30,314 bases of DNA from positions 1 through 30,314 of the forward strand of contig DIXT01000001.1 of the NCBI GenBank assembly GCA_002436085.1. The letters run 5' to 3'. The notes under the pieces were generated by a model, which searched no databases, was not told the origin of the DNA, and saw only the letters and a program-made list of their open reading frames with translations. Source of the stretch: Anaerolineaceae bacterium UBA6073 (GTDB taxonomy: Bacteria; Chloroflexota; Anaerolineae; Anaerolineales; Anaerolineaceae). Each line of letters starts with the position of its first letter. Position 1 is the first letter of the stretch. Below, in pieces: positions 15,411-23,160 of this stretch. Made by a program: the position numbers and the translations under genes.

Positions 15411-16069
15411 CCCAGCGTGTGGAAATTGTCCGGCGAATCATGGACTCCAACGAGCGTGTCGCGCTAGAGAATCGCGCGCTGCTTGATAAAAAAGGCACCT
15501 ATGGCATCAATATTATGGCCTCTCCCGGTGCTGGAAAGACCAGTGTCATCATGGAAACCCTCCGGCGACTGACCCCGCACATACGCGCCGGCGTGATTGA
15601 GGGCGATACTGCCCCTGTCACCATTGATTCGGATAAAATTGCCGCCCTCGGTTTTCCAGTCGTGCAGATTAACACCGGCGGCGACTGCCATCTGGATGCC
15701 GTGATGGTGGATTTAGCGCTCAAGAAGTTGGATCTGGACCAGTTGAACCTCGTGATCATCGAAAATGTTGGCAACCTGATTTGCCCCGCGGCTTTTGAGC
15801 TTGGTACGCACGCCAACGTCCTGATCGCATCCATTCCAGAGGGCGACGACAAGCCGTATAAGTATCCGAACATCTATCGCGGGCTGGATGTCCTCATCAT
15901 CAACAAGATCGACCTCCTGCCCTACCTCGACTTTCGCATGGACTACTTCTCGCAAGGGGTCGAAATGCTCAATCCGGGACTCAAGACATTCCCGCTGTCC
16001 TGCAAGACGGGTGAAGGTTTTGACGCCTGGATTGACTGGCTGACGACGACCCTCCCGGCAAAGGCCTGA
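15407..16069 (+). CDS. hypB: [NiFe]-hydrogenase maturation GTPase HypB
   Basis: GTPase of 220 residues that works with HypA in nickel insertion into the hydrogenase large subunit. The P-loop is SPGAGKTS (39-46), the metal site at the dimer interface includes C94-H95 (GGDCHLD) and C126 (NLICPA), and the base-specificity motif is NKID (166-169). It lacks both the N-terminal CxxCGC-type nickel site and the histidine-rich stretch seen in some HypB proteins, so nickel storage is not expected. It overlaps hypA by 4 bp and precedes hypF by 10 bp. AGAGGAAAA precedes the ATG. Confidence 0.95.
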   Translation: MTQRVEIVRRIMDSNERVALENRALLDKKGTYGINIMASPGAGKTSVIMETLRRLTPHIRAGVIEGDTAPVTIDSDKIAALGFPVVQINTGGDCHLDAVMVDLALKKLDLDQLNLVIIENVGNLICPAAFELGTHANVLIASIPEGDDKPYKYPNIYRGLDVLIINKIDLLPYLDFRMDYFSQGVEMLNPGLKTFPLSCKTGEGFDAWIDWLTTTLPAKA

Positions 16070-16079
16070 CAAAGGACTT

Positions 16080-18371
16080 GTGAATCTTCAAAACTGGCGT
16101 TTTCACATCACCGGCATTGTGCAGGGCGTTGGCTTTCGGCCCACAGTTTACCTGCTGGCTCAAGATCACCATTTGACCGGTTGGGTAATCAACACTACCC
16201 AGGGCGTGGAAATCGAAATTCACGGCTCCGAGCAAGACTGCGCGGCATTTACACAAAGGCTGCGGGATAACCCGCCTGCGCTATCCAAGGTAGACAGCTT
16301 TGTGTTCTTTCCTGCCCCGCTGCAAGTTTTCGAGGAATTTACCATCCAGGAAAGTGAAAACAGACCGGAAGACTTTCTGCCTGTCTCGCCGGACCTTGCC
16401 ATCTGTCCCGACTGCAAGGCTGAGCTCTTCAATCCCAATGACCGCCGCTACAGGTATCCTTTTATCAATTGCACCCACTGCGGACCGCGTTTCAGCATTG
16501 TGCGCGATATCCCTTACGACCGCGCCAATACCAGCATGGCGAGCTTTCCGCTTTGCCCGGACTGCGCGGCAGAATATCACAATCCGGCCGACCGGCGCTT
16601 CCACGCGCAGCCGGTAGCCTGCCCGGTTTGCGGCCCGCAAATCTTGTATGAGCAAGCCGGGGTGCGCACTTGTACTGGCGAACAAGCTCTTCAGACCGCC
16701 CGCGCAAGCTTGCGGAAAGGCAAAATTCTGGCGGTAAAGGGCCTGGGCGGCTTCCATCTGGCCTGCGACGCACACAATGCGCTTGCGGTTCAAACGCTGC
16801 GGGAACGCAAACACCGGACCGGCAAACCTTTCGCTCTGATGGCATTTTCGCTTGAGGCTGTCGAAGAATATGTCCGGCTTTCTGAACAGGAACGTAAGCT
16901 GCTGACTTCACCCCAGGCGCCGATTGTGTTGGCAGAAGCTGCAGGCGCCGGCAAGGAACTTGCCAAAATCGCTGCCCCGGATCAGACCAGGCTGGGTTTT
17001 ATGCTCCCATACACGCCGCTGCATCTGCTCTTGCTCGAGCCTGAGCCAGGCTTTCCGGATGTATTGGTGATGACCAGCGGAAACCTGAGCGAGGAGCCGC
17101 TGGCATACAAGGATGAAGAAGCCCGCCAAAGGCTCGCGCCCCTCGCGGATGCGTTCCTGATGCACGACCGCCCGATTCACATGCGCGTGGACGATTCCGT
17201 GGTAACAGCGCTGCGCGGGCAGCCTTACCTCGTGCGCCGCGCGCGCGGCTACGCGCCCGGTCAACTGCGCATTCCCGCGGCAGAGCAGGCGATCCTTGGA
17301 ACGGGCACGCAGCTTAAGAACACGTTTTGCCTGGCAAGGGACCAATATGCCTTTGTCAGCCATTTCATTGGGGACCTGGAAAATCAGGAGACGCTGGATT
17401 CCTTCGAACAAGCCGTCGGGTACTACGAAAAACTTTTCCGAATCCATCCCCAGGCGCTTGCTTGCGACCTGCACCCGGATTATCTTGCCACCCGCTACGC
17501 CCAGGCGCGCAGCCAGAAAGAAAACTTGCCCCTAATTCAGGTCCAGCACCACCACGCGCACCTGGCTGCCTGCCTGGCGGAAAACGCCTGGGAGAGCAGC
17601 GCGCCCGTTATCGGGCTGATTTTCGACGGCACCGGCTACGGCACGGATGGCAGCATTTGGGGCGGGGAGATTCTGGTCGGCGGCTATCGGGGCTTCCAAC
17701 GGCGCTTTCATTTGCTGCCCATTCGTTTGCCCGGTGGGGACCTGGCCGTGCGCAAACCAGCCCGCACAGCGCTGAGCTGGCTGGCTGCCGCTGGCATCTC
17801 CGCAGAGGATTACAACCTTCCGCCTGCGCGCGCGCTCAGCAAGGAGGAACGCGCGGCGGTGCAGGCACAGCTTGAGAGCGGCTTCAATGCCCCTCTCACC
17901 AGCAGCATGGGCAGGTTGTTCGACGCGGTGGCTTCGATATTGGGTCTCTGCCACGAAATCAGTTACGAAGCCCAGGCAGCCATCGCGCTGGAGAGCGCGG
18001 CCGACCCGGATGAGCAAGGTATTTATCCAATCCTCCTGCAAGGTGGCATTATCGATCCCAGGGAGATGCTGAGGGAACTTGTCGGCGACCTGCGCAGAGG
18101 CCTGCCCATCCCGCAGATTGCCGCGCGCTTCCACAACAGCATAACAGCGTTATCCGTGCAAGCCTGCCAAATTATCCGCGAGGAAAGCGGACTGCGCCAT
18201 GTGGCAATTTCCGGCGGTGTGTGGCAGAATATGAGATTGATGCGCACGCTGCTGCCCGCTTTGGAAGCGGAGAAATTCATCCCGCTTTATCATCACGCCT
18301 TGCCAACCAACGATGCCTGCGTCTCGCTCGGGCAGGTCATGGTTGCCCTGCAGGCTCTACGGGTAAATTAA
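16080..18371 (+). CDS. hypF: Carbamoyltransferase HypF
   Basis: Protein of 763 residues that makes the cyanide precursor of the [NiFe] site by moving carbamoyl to the HypE C-terminal cysteine. Order: acylphosphatase domain (1-90, VQGVGFR), paired zinc-finger motifs (~110-190, CPDCKAE, CTHCGPRFS, CPDCAAEYHNP, CPVCGP), YrdC-like domain (~200-390, KGLGGFHLACDA), and Kae1-like domain with HHHAHLAACLAE near 490 and FDGTGYGTDG. All expected parts are present at normal length. The start is GTG at 16080 with AAAGGA close upstream; no better start fits the acylphosphatase domain. Confidence 0.96.
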   Translation: MNLQNWRFHITGIVQGVGFRPTVYLLAQDHHLTGWVINTTQGVEIEIHGSEQDCAAFTQRLRDNPPALSKVDSFVFFPAPLQVFEEFTIQESENRPEDFLPVSPDLAICPDCKAELFNPNDRRYRYPFINCTHCGPRFSIVRDIPYDRANTSMASFPLCPDCAAEYHNPADRRFHAQPVACPVCGPQILYEQAGVRTCTGEQALQTARASLRKGKILAVKGLGGFHLACDAHNALAVQTLRERKHRTGKPFALMAFSLEAVEEYVRLSEQERKLLTSPQAPIVLAEAAGAGKELAKIAAPDQTRLGFMLPYTPLHLLLLEPEPGFPDVLVMTSGNLSEEPLAYKDEEARQRLAPLADAFLMHDRPIHMRVDDSVVTALRGQPYLVRRARGYAPGQLRIPAAEQAILGTGTQLKNTFCLARDQYAFVSHFIGDLENQETLDSFEQAVGYYEKLFRIHPQALACDLHPDYLATRYAQARSQKENLPLIQVQHHHAHLAACLAENAWESSAPVIGLIFDGTGYGTDGSIWGGEILVGGYRGFQRRFHLLPIRLPGGDLAVRKPARTALSWLAAAGISAEDYNLPPARALSKEERAAVQAQLESGFNAPLTSSMGRLFDAVASILGLCHEISYEAQAAIALESAADPDEQGIYPILLQGGIIDPREMLRELVGDLRRGLPIPQIAARFHNSITALSVQACQIIREESGLRHVAISGGVWQNMRLMRTLLPALEAEKFIPLYHHALPTNDACVSLGQVMVALQALRVN

Positions 18372-18385
18372 CTGAGGATATTACT

Positions 18386-18646
18386 ATGTGCTTGGGAATA
18401 CCAGGAAAAGTTATCCGGCTGTTTGATTTGGACGGAACTGCCATGGCAAACGTCGATTTCGGCGGCGTGCAGCAGGAAGTCTGCGTTGCGACTGTGCCTG
18501 AAGTACAGGTGGGGCAGTTTGTCATCGTGCATGCCGGCTTCGCCTTGAACTTGCTTTCAGAAGATGAAGCTTTGGAAACAATGCGCTTGCTCAATGAGAT
18601 AAACAAGTTTAATCAGGCTGAGGACGAAGGCAAACCCGCAACATGA
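18386..18646 (+). CDS. hypC: Hydrogenase maturation chaperone HypC
   Basis: Small chaperone of 86 residues beginning MCLGIPGKV; C2 is the conserved residue that, with HypD, holds the Fe(CN)2CO group before transfer to the large subunit. The start ATG at 18386 has TGAGGA upstream. It lies 14 bp after hypF and overlaps hypD by 4 bp (ATGA). The longer open frame beginning in hypF is not real, since the conserved N terminus must be free. Confidence 0.95.
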   Translation: MCLGIPGKVIRLFDLDGTAMANVDFGGVQQEVCVATVPEVQVGQFVIVHAGFALNLLSEDEALETMRLLNEINKFNQAEDEGKPAT

Positions 18647-19740
18647 GCTTACCAAGCTCTGAAGTATTCCGCAGCGCGGCATTAACCCGCCAGCTTGCCG
18701 GAGAAATCCGCCAGGTTGTGACGCGTCCATGGAACATCATGGAAATCTGCGGCGGGCAGACACACGCGATTCTTCAGTACGGCTTGGACCAGCTTTTACC
18801 CGCGGAAATCACCCTTATTCACGGCCCGGGCTGCCCTGTGTGCGTCACCGCGCTCGAATCAATTGAAAACGCGCTCCAGATTGCCGGCCAGCCGGAAGTA
18901 ATTTTTACCTCTTTCGGGGACATGCTGCGCGTGCCCGGCGCGCGCGCCAACCTTTTCAGCGCCCGCGCGGAAGGCGCGGATGTGCGCGTGGTTTATTCTC
19001 CGCTGGACGCGGTAAAACTGGCGCGGGAAACCCCGCACAAACAGGTGGTGTTCTTCGCGATTGGCTTTGAGACCACCGTTCCGTCCATTGCTGCGAGTAT
19101 TTTGCACGCGGAGCGCAATAAAATAAGCAATTTCAGCATTCTCCCTGCCAATGTGCTGGTGCCGCCAGCCATGCATGCCATCCTGAAAAGCCCGGATAAC
19201 CGGGTGAACGCCTTCCTGGCAGCAGGGCACGTGTGCGCGGTGATGGGCTACTGGGAATACGAACCAATCGCGGCGCAGTACCGCACGCCCATTGTCGTGA
19301 CAGGCTTTGAACCTGTGGACCTGCTGCGCGGCATCCTGATGAGCGTTAGACAGCTCGAAAGCGGCCGTTCTGAGGTGGAAAACGCCTATGAGCGCGCCGT
19401 CACCCGGGAAGGTAACCCGGATGCGCAGGCAATGATTACCCAGGTTTTTGAGCCGGTGGACCGCCAATGGCGCGGGATTGGCCTCATCTCGCTTTCCGGT
19501 TTGGGCTTACGCCCGCGCTTTAAAAGCTTTGACGCGCTTGAGCGCTTTGCACTCGCCCATCAAGCTGTCTCGGAATCGCCGCTGTGCATCGCCGGACAAG
19601 TGCTGCGAGGGAATGCCACCCCGCATGATTGCCCGGCATTCGGGCGCGAATGTACCCCTGCGTCCCCGCTTGGCGCGCCGATGGTGTCCTCGGAAGGCGC
19701 TTGCGCGGCATACTACCGTTACCAGCGGGTAAAAACATGA
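18643..19740 (+). CDS. hypD: Hydrogenase maturation protein HypD
   Basis: Iron-sulfur protein of 365 residues, the scaffold on which the Fe(CN)2CO moiety is built together with HypC and HypE. Conserved motifs: EICGGQTH (C36), GPGCPVC (C64, C67), SFGDMLRVPG, AIGFETT, and VVTGFEP. C-terminal cysteines in SPLCIAGQVL, HDCPAFGREC and SEGACAAYY supply the [4Fe-4S] cluster and redox pair. Four-base overlaps join it to hypC upstream and hypE downstream. Confidence 0.96.
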   Translation: MSLPSSEVFRSAALTRQLAGEIRQVVTRPWNIMEICGGQTHAILQYGLDQLLPAEITLIHGPGCPVCVTALESIENALQIAGQPEVIFTSFGDMLRVPGARANLFSARAEGADVRVVYSPLDAVKLARETPHKQVVFFAIGFETTVPSIAASILHAERNKISNFSILPANVLVPPAMHAILKSPDNRVNAFLAAGHVCAVMGYWEYEPIAAQYRTPIVVTGFEPVDLLRGILMSVRQLESGRSEVENAYERAVTREGNPDAQAMITQVFEPVDRQWRGIGLISLSGLGLRPRFKSFDALERFALAHQAVSESPLCIAGQVLRGNATPHDCPAFGRECTPASPLGAPMVSSEGACAAYYRYQRVKT

Positions 19741-20816
19741 CTGAAACCAACTACCCCAACCTGCAAGGTCCCGTTTGCCCGCTCCCGCTCCAACCTGGCG
19801 GACAGATTGTGATTGGGCACGGCAGCGGCGGCGGAATGACCCGCGACCTGATCGTGAACGTGTTTCAAAAGTATCTGGGGAACGCGGTTTTGAACTCTGG
19901 CAACGACAGCGCGCTGCTGAATGGTGAACTTGTCGCCCCGCCCGGGTATCAGTTGGTGGTTTCCACGGACGCGCACGTGGTCTTTCCGCTGTTCTTCCCT
20001 GGCGGCGATATCGGCAGGCTTTCTGTCTGCGGAACTGTGAACGACGTCGCAATGCTCGGCGCGCAACCCAAATACCTGACCGCCAGCTTCATCCTTGAGG
20101 AAGGCTTTTCGATTGACGAGCTGGAGAAAGTTCTTGCATCCATGCGCGATGCCTGCGCAGAGGCCGGCGTACAGATTATCGCCGCGGATACCAAGGTCAC
20201 TGAAAAAGGCAAGGCGGATAAGCTTTTCATCACCACCACCGGCATCGGTTGGGCGCCTGTCGGACGAAGAATTACCGGCGACCAGGCGCAGCCGGGGGAT
20301 GCGGTGCTCATTTCAGGTGCCCTGGGAAACCACGGCATCGCGGTACTGCAGGCGCGCGGGAACCTTGGCTTTCAGTCGGACGTCCAGTCGGACACTGCCC
20401 CGCTCAACCACCTGACGCAGGGCTTATGCGCAGCCTTTCCGGACGTGCACGTCATGCGCGACCCTACCCGCGGCGGGCTGGCAACGACCCTGGTTGAGAT
20501 TGCCCAGCAGTCGAGCGTCACCATCCAGCTTGACGAGCCGGAGATTCCCATCGACGCATCGGTGCGGGCGGCTTGCGATTTGCTCGGACTGGACACGCTT
20601 TACCTGGCGAATGAAGGCAAAGTTATCGTCATTCTTCCGGAAGAGCATGCCGAAGACGCGCTGAGCTTTTTGCGCGCCCAAAAGTACGGCGAAAAAGCCC
20701 GACGGATTGGCAGGGTCATCGCCCGCTCCAGCGGTCAGCTGCTGCTGGGCACCGCGCTCAGCACCACGCGTGTCCTGGATATGCTTGCCGGAGAGATGCT
20801 GCCGCGCATATGTTAA
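19737..20816 (+). CDS. hypE: Hydrogenase maturation protein HypE
   Basis: ATP-dependent dehydratase of 359 residues that converts the carbamoyl group on its terminal cysteine to thiocyanate, the donor of cyanide ligands. Visible are HGSGGGMTRDL near the N terminus, SGNDSALL, STDAHVVFPLFFPGGDIG, CGTVNDVAMLGA, MRDPTRGGLAT, and the invariant PRIC tail whose last residue is the substrate-carrying cysteine. ATG 19737 overlaps the hypD stop as ATGA; the longer open frame reaching back to 19629 would overlap hypD. It ends the operon; no clear hairpin terminator follows. Confidence 0.95.
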   Translation: MTETNYPNLQGPVCPLPLQPGGQIVIGHGSGGGMTRDLIVNVFQKYLGNAVLNSGNDSALLNGELVAPPGYQLVVSTDAHVVFPLFFPGGDIGRLSVCGTVNDVAMLGAQPKYLTASFILEEGFSIDELEKVLASMRDACAEAGVQIIAADTKVTEKGKADKLFITTTGIGWAPVGRRITGDQAQPGDAVLISGALGNHGIAVLQARGNLGFQSDVQSDTAPLNHLTQGLCAAFPDVHVMRDPTRGGLATTLVEIAQQSSVTIQLDEPEIPIDASVRAACDLLGLDTLYLANEGKVIVILPEEHAEDALSFLRAQKYGEKARRIGRVIARSSGQLLLGTALSTTRVLDMLAGEMLPRIC

Positions 20817-20953
20817 GCCGGGCTGTCCAGGTTAGCAAATATCAGAGGCTAGGGTCCAAAACATAAGCGTCAGGATTTCTTTCAACCAAAGCGAAAACCA
20901 GAGCAACAGCCATCAAGCTTCCAATTATTTGCCTATGCGCAGTCGGTTGGTTC
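20817..20953. other. Intergenic stretch after hypE
   Basis: No terminator or recognised gene. On the minus strand a short frame (about 20842-20950) reads as a small peptide with a hydrophobic LMAVALVFALVE run and is cut by the repeat element at 20954; it may be a remnant of a small gene. Confidence 0.3.
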
Positions 20954-21295
20954 AGAGGGTGTTGAAAATTTCCAGAACAATAAAAAATGAACGACTTTAT
21001 ATTCAAGAAGAACACAATATGTTCATAAACCCCTCCCCTTTGATTCCCCTCCCCAGCGTCTCGTTTCAGTGTAAAACTTTCCGCACGATGCTGGTGAGGG
21101 GAAAGATGTTTGCAGGCGGTGGCGTCCGCCCCCGCCTGCAAAAGAACCACCCTCTCCCAGCAGATTGACGCTAAAAAACGAACGAGATTCGGAGCTGGGA
21201 GAGGGCAGGGTGAGGGCAGATTTAAATTCTTAACTTTGGAAAATTTGGATGTAATCGATTAACCAATCGATTAACCAATGTTTTCAACACCCTCT
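20954..21295 (+). mobile_element. Non-autonomous inverted-repeat element, copy 2 (complete)
   Basis: A 342-bp element bounded by 15-bp perfect inverted ends, AGAGGGTGTTGAAAA and TTTTCAACACCCTCT. It is flanked on each side by GGTTC (20949-20953 and 21296-21300), a likely 5-bp target duplication. Inside are two strong inverted repeats: TGCAGGCGG/CCGCCTGCA (21111-21119 with 21132-21140), and CCCTCTCCCAGC with its complement (21150-21161 with 21194-21205). A 12-bp tandem duplication lies at 21254-21277. There is no transposase gene. The left ~165 bp matches the copies at 1-172 and 30076-30294 almost base for base. Confidence 0.85.
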
Positions 21296-21306
21296 GGTTC
21301 ACTTTC

Positions 21307-21334
21307 TTGACAAATAAACTGCAAATTGTATACT
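21307..21334 (+). promoter_or_regulatory. Consensus promoter of the methyltransferase gene
   Basis: TTGACA (21307-21312) and TATACT (21329-21334) with a 16-bp spacer, giving a start near 21341 and a ~27-nt leader. The -35 begins six bases after the target duplication of the repeat element. Confidence 0.75.
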
Positions 21335-21367
21335 TGGCTTGTTAACCTCATACTAAAGGCGGACGAC

Positions 21368-22168
21368 ATGAAAATTGATTTTCAGGAAACTACCAACGAT
21401 TTGCTCAAGCGCATCGATATTCACAGCCAATTTGGCGCGCGGGATATTGACAGCTGGATGCTGGACGTTCTGCAGCTCCAAAAAGGGCTGCGAATTCTTG
21501 ATGTTGGCTGCGGCGCGGGCAAACAGTGCTTCTCATTTCACCAGCACCTGGATGGAGACGTGGAAATTACCGGCACAGACGTCTCGGAATCCTTGCTTGC
21601 ACAAGCACGACAGGAAAACGAAAAACGCGGCGCGCATGTGAAGTTCCAACTGCTGGATTTCAACCAGCCTTTTGCCCTCCCCAGTGATTACTTCGACCTT
21701 GTCTCCGCTTGTTTTACAATTTACTATGCCCAGGATATCCCTTTCACGCTGGGCGAAATGCACCGCGTGCTCAAACCGGGCGGCCGGCTCTTCACCACTG
21801 GTCCGATGCCAACCAATAAAGCGGTCTTTTATGACATCATCAAGGAAGCCACCAGAAAACCCATACCGCCCATGCCCGGCAGCTCGCGCTACGCCTCGGA
21901 GATTTACGGCACGATGGAAAAGCTCTTCTCGAAGGTGGAACAGCACATCTTTGAAAACCCGCTGACCTTCACGGACGTTGTTCCTTTCATGGTTTACACC
22001 CGCGCGTCCATGTCGGAAGACCGCAAGCTGTGGAATTCGCTCTTCATCTCCCATGATGACTTTGAAATCGTAATGGACCAGATTGAGAAAGTGGCCAAAG
22101 CACGCATTAAAAAGGACGGCAGCCTGGTAATGACCAAGGTTGTTGGCGGCTTTATCGCCACAAAGTGA
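21368..22168 (+). CDS. Class I SAM-dependent methyltransferase
   Basis: Soluble protein of 266 residues. Motif I is ILDVGCGAGKQC (around residues 43-54), followed by the acidic TGTDVSES strand, LLDFNQPFALP with YFDLVSACFT, and the post-motif RVLKPGGRLF. This is the Methyltransf_11/25 pattern. The C-terminal third (from ~155) has no recognised motif and may set the substrate. I chose ATG 21368, which lies after the promoter; the longer frame starts inside the -10 region. It overlaps the PIG-L gene by 4 bp, so the pair probably modify the same glycan or small molecule. The substrate is not identifiable. Confidence 0.85.
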   Translation: MKIDFQETTNDLLKRIDIHSQFGARDIDSWMLDVLQLQKGLRILDVGCGAGKQCFSFHQHLDGDVEITGTDVSESLLAQARQENEKRGAHVKFQLLDFNQPFALPSDYFDLVSACFTIYYAQDIPFTLGEMHRVLKPGGRLFTTGPMPTNKAVFYDIIKEATRKPIPPMPGSSRYASEIYGTMEKLFSKVEQHIFENPLTFTDVVPFMVYTRASMSEDRKLWNSLFISHDDFEIVMDQIEKVAKARIKKDGSLVMTKVVGGFIATK

Positions 22169-22824
22169 GCAGCATGATGAACAATATGACCTTTTATGGA
22201 AAGTCGGTGCTCTTCCTGGGCGCCCACCCGGACGATATTGAGCTCGGCTGCGGCGCGCTCCTGGCGGATATTGTCGGTCAGACCGAACTGTACTGCATGA
22301 CCTTCTCAGATAACAAGAAGAACCCTGATTTGCAGCATCTGCTTGACGAGCACTACGTCAGCATGCGCAGCCTGGGTTTGCGCGATGACCAGATTGAAGT
22401 CGGCTCCTTCGAAACGCGCCGCTTCCCGGATTTCCGTCAGGAGATTCTTGAAAAAATGCTGCAGCTCAAGCGCCAACTAAAACCGCAGATCGTATTCGTG
22501 CACACCGCACAGGATATCCATCAGGACCACGTCACCCTGACGCAGGAAGCCCTGCGCGCTTTTCGTGGCATAACTGTGTTGGGATACGACGTGCTGCGCA
22601 GCAGCTACGGTTTCTTCCCGCACTTTTTGGTGGAGGTTACGGAAGCCGGCGTAAACAAAAAAATCGAAGCCCTCTCCAAGTACACCACCTACGCGGAACG
22701 CTATTACTTCTCCGAAGAAGTGCTGCGCTCCACTGCCATCCGGCACGGCGCGCTGGCTGAACGTCCTTTCGCGGAAGGCTTCGATATTATCCGGATTGTG
22801 GGTTCATTCGAACCCGCTGCGTAA
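22165..22824 (+). CDS. PIG-L family deacetylase
   Basis: Zinc-dependent N-deacetylase family protein of 219 residues (LmbE/PIG-L type, acting on N-acetylglucosaminyl groups in glycolipids, thiols or antibiotics). The metal motif is AHPDDIE near residue 20 with the partner HQDH near 118, both intact. A GTG at 22165 overlaps the methyltransferase stop (GTGA); ATG at 22174 or 22177 is an alternative that loses three or four residues. Many members catalyse bacillithiol or mycothiol steps, but nothing here points to a specific substrate. It converges with the minus-strand suf cluster, ending 8 bp from its last gene. Confidence 0.87.
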   Translation: MSSMMNNMTFYGKSVLFLGAHPDDIELGCGALLADIVGQTELYCMTFSDNKKNPDLQHLLDEHYVSMRSLGLRDDQIEVGSFETRRFPDFRQEILEKMLQLKRQLKPQIVFVHTAQDIHQDHVTLTQEALRAFRGITVLGYDVLRSSYGFFPHFLVEVTEAGVNKKIEALSKYTTYAERYYFSEEVLRSTAIRHGALAERPFAEGFDIIRIVGSFEPAA

Positions 22825-22832
22825 AGCGACGG

Positions 22833-23132
22833 CTAAAGCAGATTAAAATCAGGTTTCCCTGAGGATTTGGCTTTTGGTAGAGCCGGACGGACGTTGGCTG
22901 AATCAAATGGGAACCACAAGATCTGATCCGGCACCATCCAGCCGTCAGTTAAGTAGATATTCGTGCGGAACTGAACTGCAACGTTCTTATCATCCACCTG
23001 CACAACAGTACCCTTAAGCCAGCCCCTCACGCGCTGGCCGTTTTTTTCATGATCGCAATTAACTTCGACCTTGTCGCCCACTTCGTAGCTAATCTCAGGT
23101 TCTGGAGAACGCATAAACTTACCAGTCGTCAT
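22833..23132 (-). CDS. Small SH3-like (KOW/Tudor-type) hypothetical protein
   Basis: Protein of 99 residues that I do not recognise by family. The centre reads as a small beta-barrel: YEVGDKVEVNCDHEKNG, then RGWLKGTVVQVDDKNVAVQF, a pattern typical of SH3, KOW or Tudor domains. A WMVPDQILWFPFDSANVRP tail follows. GGAGAG lies before the ATG. It is 28 bp downstream of sufD on the same strand and is probably the last gene of that operon. Binding to protein, RNA or nucleotide is possible; none can be shown. Confidence 0.65.
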   Translation of the reverse strand: MTTGKFMRSPEPEISYEVGDKVEVNCDHEKNGQRVRGWLKGTVVQVDDKNVAVQFRTNIYLTDGWMVPDQILWFPFDSANVRPALPKAKSSGKPDFNLL

Positions 23133-23160
23133 AATCTCTCCGATTCTCTTCTTCTTGCCT

